From contig JAATFR010000424.1 in assembly GCA_015655095.1 (NCBI GenBank), positions 1-9,240 on the forward strand: a stretch of DNA of 9,240 nucleotides, in the 5' to 3' direction. Under the pieces are notes generated by a model. That model worked only from the letters and a program-made list of their open reading frames with translations, did not search any database and was not told the origin of the DNA. A program made the position numbers and the translations under genes. The first letter of the stretch is position 1. Each line of letters opens with the position of its first letter. Source of the DNA: Hyphomicrobiales bacterium. Lineage in GTDB: Bacteria > Pseudomonadota > Alphaproteobacteria > Parvibaculales > Parvibaculaceae. Of this stretch, positions 7,224-9,240 are shown one piece after another.

Positions 7224-9240
7224 CCTTGCAGGACGGGTGCCGCGCCACTGGTGCTTTCCGTCTCATCCGTCTCCTTGGGCGCCAGCAGCAGATAGATCGC
7301 GGGAGTCACGATGCGCGAGAGCAGGGTTGAACTGATGAGGCCACCGATGATGACAAGCGCAAGGGGCGAATAAAGACCGGAGCGTTCAATGGCCAGCGGC
7401 ATGAGACCGCCGATGGCGGTCGCCGAGGTCAATAGCACCGGCAGGAAACGTATTTCGCCCGCTTTCTCGATGGCTTCCTTCAGCGAGTTCCCCTGTTCGC
7501 GCAACTGGGTGGTGAAATCGACCAGCAGGATCGAGTTCTTGATCTCGATGCCGATAAGCGCGATGAGGCCGATCACGGCGGTGAAGGAAAGCGAATTGCC
7601 GGTAACCCAGAGCGCAAGGAGCGCGCCCATGATGCCGAGCGGGATGACGGCGGCAACCACGGCTGTCACCCTGAGCGAGCGGAATTCGAGCACCAACACC
7701 GCAAAGATGCCGAAGATCGCTATGATAACGGCGCTGCCGAGGCCCGCGAAGGATTTGCTCTGTGCTTCCGCCTGTCCGCCGGCGCTGATGGTATACCCGG
7801 GGGGCATCTTCATTTTCTGGAGGCGCTGGTAGACATCCTCCGAAACCTTTGACGTGAGGAAGCCGGTCTCCGTATAGGCAGTCACCGTGACCGAGCGCTC
7901 ACGCTGGTAGCGGTCGATGCGCGCGGGGCTAAGGCGGAAGGTGGGCTCCGTCACGATACTGAGCGGCGCGGCGCCTGCTTGCGTCGGCACGTAGATATGG
8001 TCGAGCTGGTCGAGATCGTTGCGCCCGGAGCCAAGGCCGAGTCCCATAGGCAGGCGCACCCGGACCGGGAATTCATCGCCATCGCTTTCGCGAAACTGGG
8101 CCACGGTTTCACCTTGCAGGGCCGCGTGCACCGTGCGGTCGATAGCGCCTGCGGGGATGCCCAGCGCTGCCGCCTTGTCGCTTTGTACGCCAAGGCTGAG
8201 GTCTGTGCGTTCAAGCCTCGCCGGGTTGTCAGTATCTCGGGTGCCGGGAGTTTGGGCGATCGTATGGGTGATCTGCGCTGCAAGCTTGCGCAGGGTCGGG
8301 ATGTCGTCACCGAGCACGCGCACGGCGATCGGCGCCTCGATTGGCGGGCCGTTTTCAAAGACGCGGATAATGATCTGGGCACCTGGGTATTGCGCGAGAG
8401 TGCGCCGCAGGCTGTCCAGATAGCGATGGCTTTCTTCTCCCCGCCATTTCTTCAACTGGACGAAAACGGACGCCGTGTTGGCCAGATTTTCCTTGGGACG
8501 GACATTGTAGAAAACCTGCGGGTTGCCATGGCCGAGGTTCGAGAGATACCAGTCCACCTCCTTCTGTTGGGCTAGCACTTTCTCGACGAAATTCAGCGCC
8601 CGGTTGGTGCCGGACATGGCCGTGCCTTCAGGCGTGTCGATGTCGATCATGACTTGCGGCACTTCGGCGGGCGGGAAAAGACTGAAGCCGAGCGTGGCGA
8701 AAAGAGGCAAGGTGGCAAGGAACAAAAGACATGCAGAGATTACGACAAGACGCGGCCGCTCAAGCGCGAAATGCAGCACGGGCCGGTAGAAGCGGTGGAT
8801 GCCGCCCATCAGCACCCGCAGGACGGCGTTGCCTTCCGGATCATCGGTTTCCTTGAGGATACGGCTGGCAAGGAAGGGAATGATGGTCAGCGCCACAAAA
8901 AGCGAGGCGCCGACCGTGACCAAAACAGTTACCGGCAAAGAACGGATGAATTTTCCGGCCCCCTCCGGCAGAAACAGCAGCGGCACGAAAGCCAGCATGA
9001 GCGTCGCCGTGCAGCCGAGCACGGCGATATAGATCTGTTTTGAGGCGGCGATGGCGGCCTGTGTACGATTCATGCCCATGCGAAGGTGGCGCGCGATATT
9101 CTCGGTGACGACAATCGAATCATCGACCAGCAGCCCTAGCGCCAGCACGAACCCCGCGATCGAAAGCTGGTTTATGGTGAAGCCCATCATTTTCAGCATG
9201 GTCACGCCGATGGCAAGCGACAGGGGAATTGAAATCATCA
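7217..9240 (-). CDS. RND efflux permease, AcrB/HAE type (N-terminal part off window)
   Basis: This is the C-terminal two thirds of a resistance-nodulation-division inner-membrane pump, which exports drugs or other amphiphilic compounds by proton antiport with a membrane-fusion protein and an outer-membrane channel. The frame runs off the right edge; about 350 N-terminal residues are missing, and the Met at 9238 corresponds to an internal position. Counting from it, TM4 carries the proton-relay pair in GLLVDDSIVVTENIARHL (Asp39/Asp40, codons 9119-9124). TM5-TM6 and the central cytoplasmic stretch follow, then a second periplasmic loop (about 175-490). TM8 onward contains GIEIKNSILLVDF, with the conserved TM10 Lys567 (codon 7538-7540). 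It ends with a short polar tail after IVTPAIYLLLAP. These acidic and lysine residues fit a functional HAE-type pump rather than a degraded one. The substrate cannot be told. It is convergent with bcsZ, so it is a separate unit, and partner genes should lie to the right. Confidence 0.93.
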   Translation of the reverse strand, partial: MISIPLSLAIGVTMLKMMGFTINQLSIAGFVLALGLLVDDSIVVTENIARHLRMGMNRTQAAIAASKQIYIAVLGCTATLMLAFVPLLFLPEGAGKFIRSLPVTVLVTVGASLFVALTIIPFLASRILKETDDPEGNAVLRVLMGGIHRFYRPVLHFALERPRLVVISACLLFLATLPLFATLGFSLFPPAEVPQVMIDIDTPEGTAMSGTNRALNFVEKVLAQQKEVDWYLSNLGHGNPQVFYNVRPKENLANTASVFVQLKKWRGEESHRYLDSLRRTLAQYPGAQIIIRVFENGPPIEAPIAVRVLGDDIPTLRKLAAQITHTIAQTPGTRDTDNPARLERTDLSLGVQSDKAAALGIPAGAIDRTVHAALQGETVAQFRESDGDEFPVRVRLPMGLGLGSGRNDLDQLDHIYVPTQAGAAPLSIVTEPTFRLSPARIDRYQRERSVTVTAYTETGFLTSKVSEDVYQRLQKMKMPPGYTISAGGQAEAQSKSFAGLGSAVIIAIFGIFAVLVLEFRSLRVTAVVAAVIPLGIMGALLALWVTGNSLSFTAVIGLIALIGIEIKNSILLVDFTTQLREQGNSLKEAIEKAGEIRFLPVLLTSATAIGGLMPLAIERSGLYSPLALVIIGGLISSTLLSRIVTPAIYLLLAPKETDETESTSGAAPVLQGH

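Noticed and set aside
9119..9124. Possible degraded RND pump
   Set aside because: The Asp-Asp pair in TM4 and the Lys in TM10 are both present and the frame is intact, so there is no sign of inactivation in the visible part.

Overview
The window carries the 3' part of a bacterial cellulose synthesis (bcs) operon on the + strand, followed tail-to-tail by the 3' part of an RND-type multidrug efflux permease gene on the - strand. The DNA is GC-rich by eye and densely coding. A bcs locus with a bcsD gene and a GH8 endoglucanase suggests a Gram-negative proteobacterium. An alphaproteobacterium (acetic-acid-bacterium or sphingomonad type) is my best guess, but this is inference from gene content and protein flavour; no rRNA or marker gene is present to fix it.

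Layout: 1-1736 is the C-terminal three quarters of BcsB, the periplasmic, membrane-anchored partner of the BcsA synthase (bcsA presumably lies just off the left edge). 1729-5637 is bcsC, the TPR plus outer-membrane beta-barrel export channel. 5630-6175 is bcsD, the crystallisation/spatial-organisation subunit. 6141-7223 is bcsZ, a secreted GH8 endo-beta-1,4-glucanase. The four genes overlap each other or nearly do (bcsB/bcsC by 8 nt from the apparent bcsC ATG, bcsC/bcsD by 8 nt for the longest bcsD form, bcsD/bcsZ by 35 nt), so they look like one translationally coupled transcript. The RND gene (9240 to 7217, minus) overlaps the bcsZ 3' end by 7 nt and is open at the right edge. No stretch of more than 300 bases lacks a gene. 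I see no tRNA, rRNA, CRISPR, IS element or attachment site.

How the genes work together: BcsA (outside) polymerises UDP-glucose and pushes glucan through the inner membrane; BcsB receives it in the periplasm; BcsC scaffolds through its TPRs and exports it through its barrel; BcsD helps arrange synthase complexes so chains emerge in ordered ribbons; BcsZ trims or edits glucan in the periplasm.

Two details deserve attention. First, the obvious bcsC start (ATG 1729, good Shine-Dalgarno, overlapping the bcsB stop) runs into an in-frame TAG after 12 codons; the frame then continues uninterrupted for the rest of bcsC, with only a GTG at 1786 lacking a clear Shine-Dalgarno to restart. Second, BcsZ has Gly256 (GGC, 6906-6908) exactly where E. 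coli BcsZ, as I remember its sequence, has its catalytic base Asp243; one A-to-G change would explain it. Together they raise the possibility that this cellulose operon is partly inactivated or functions unusually.
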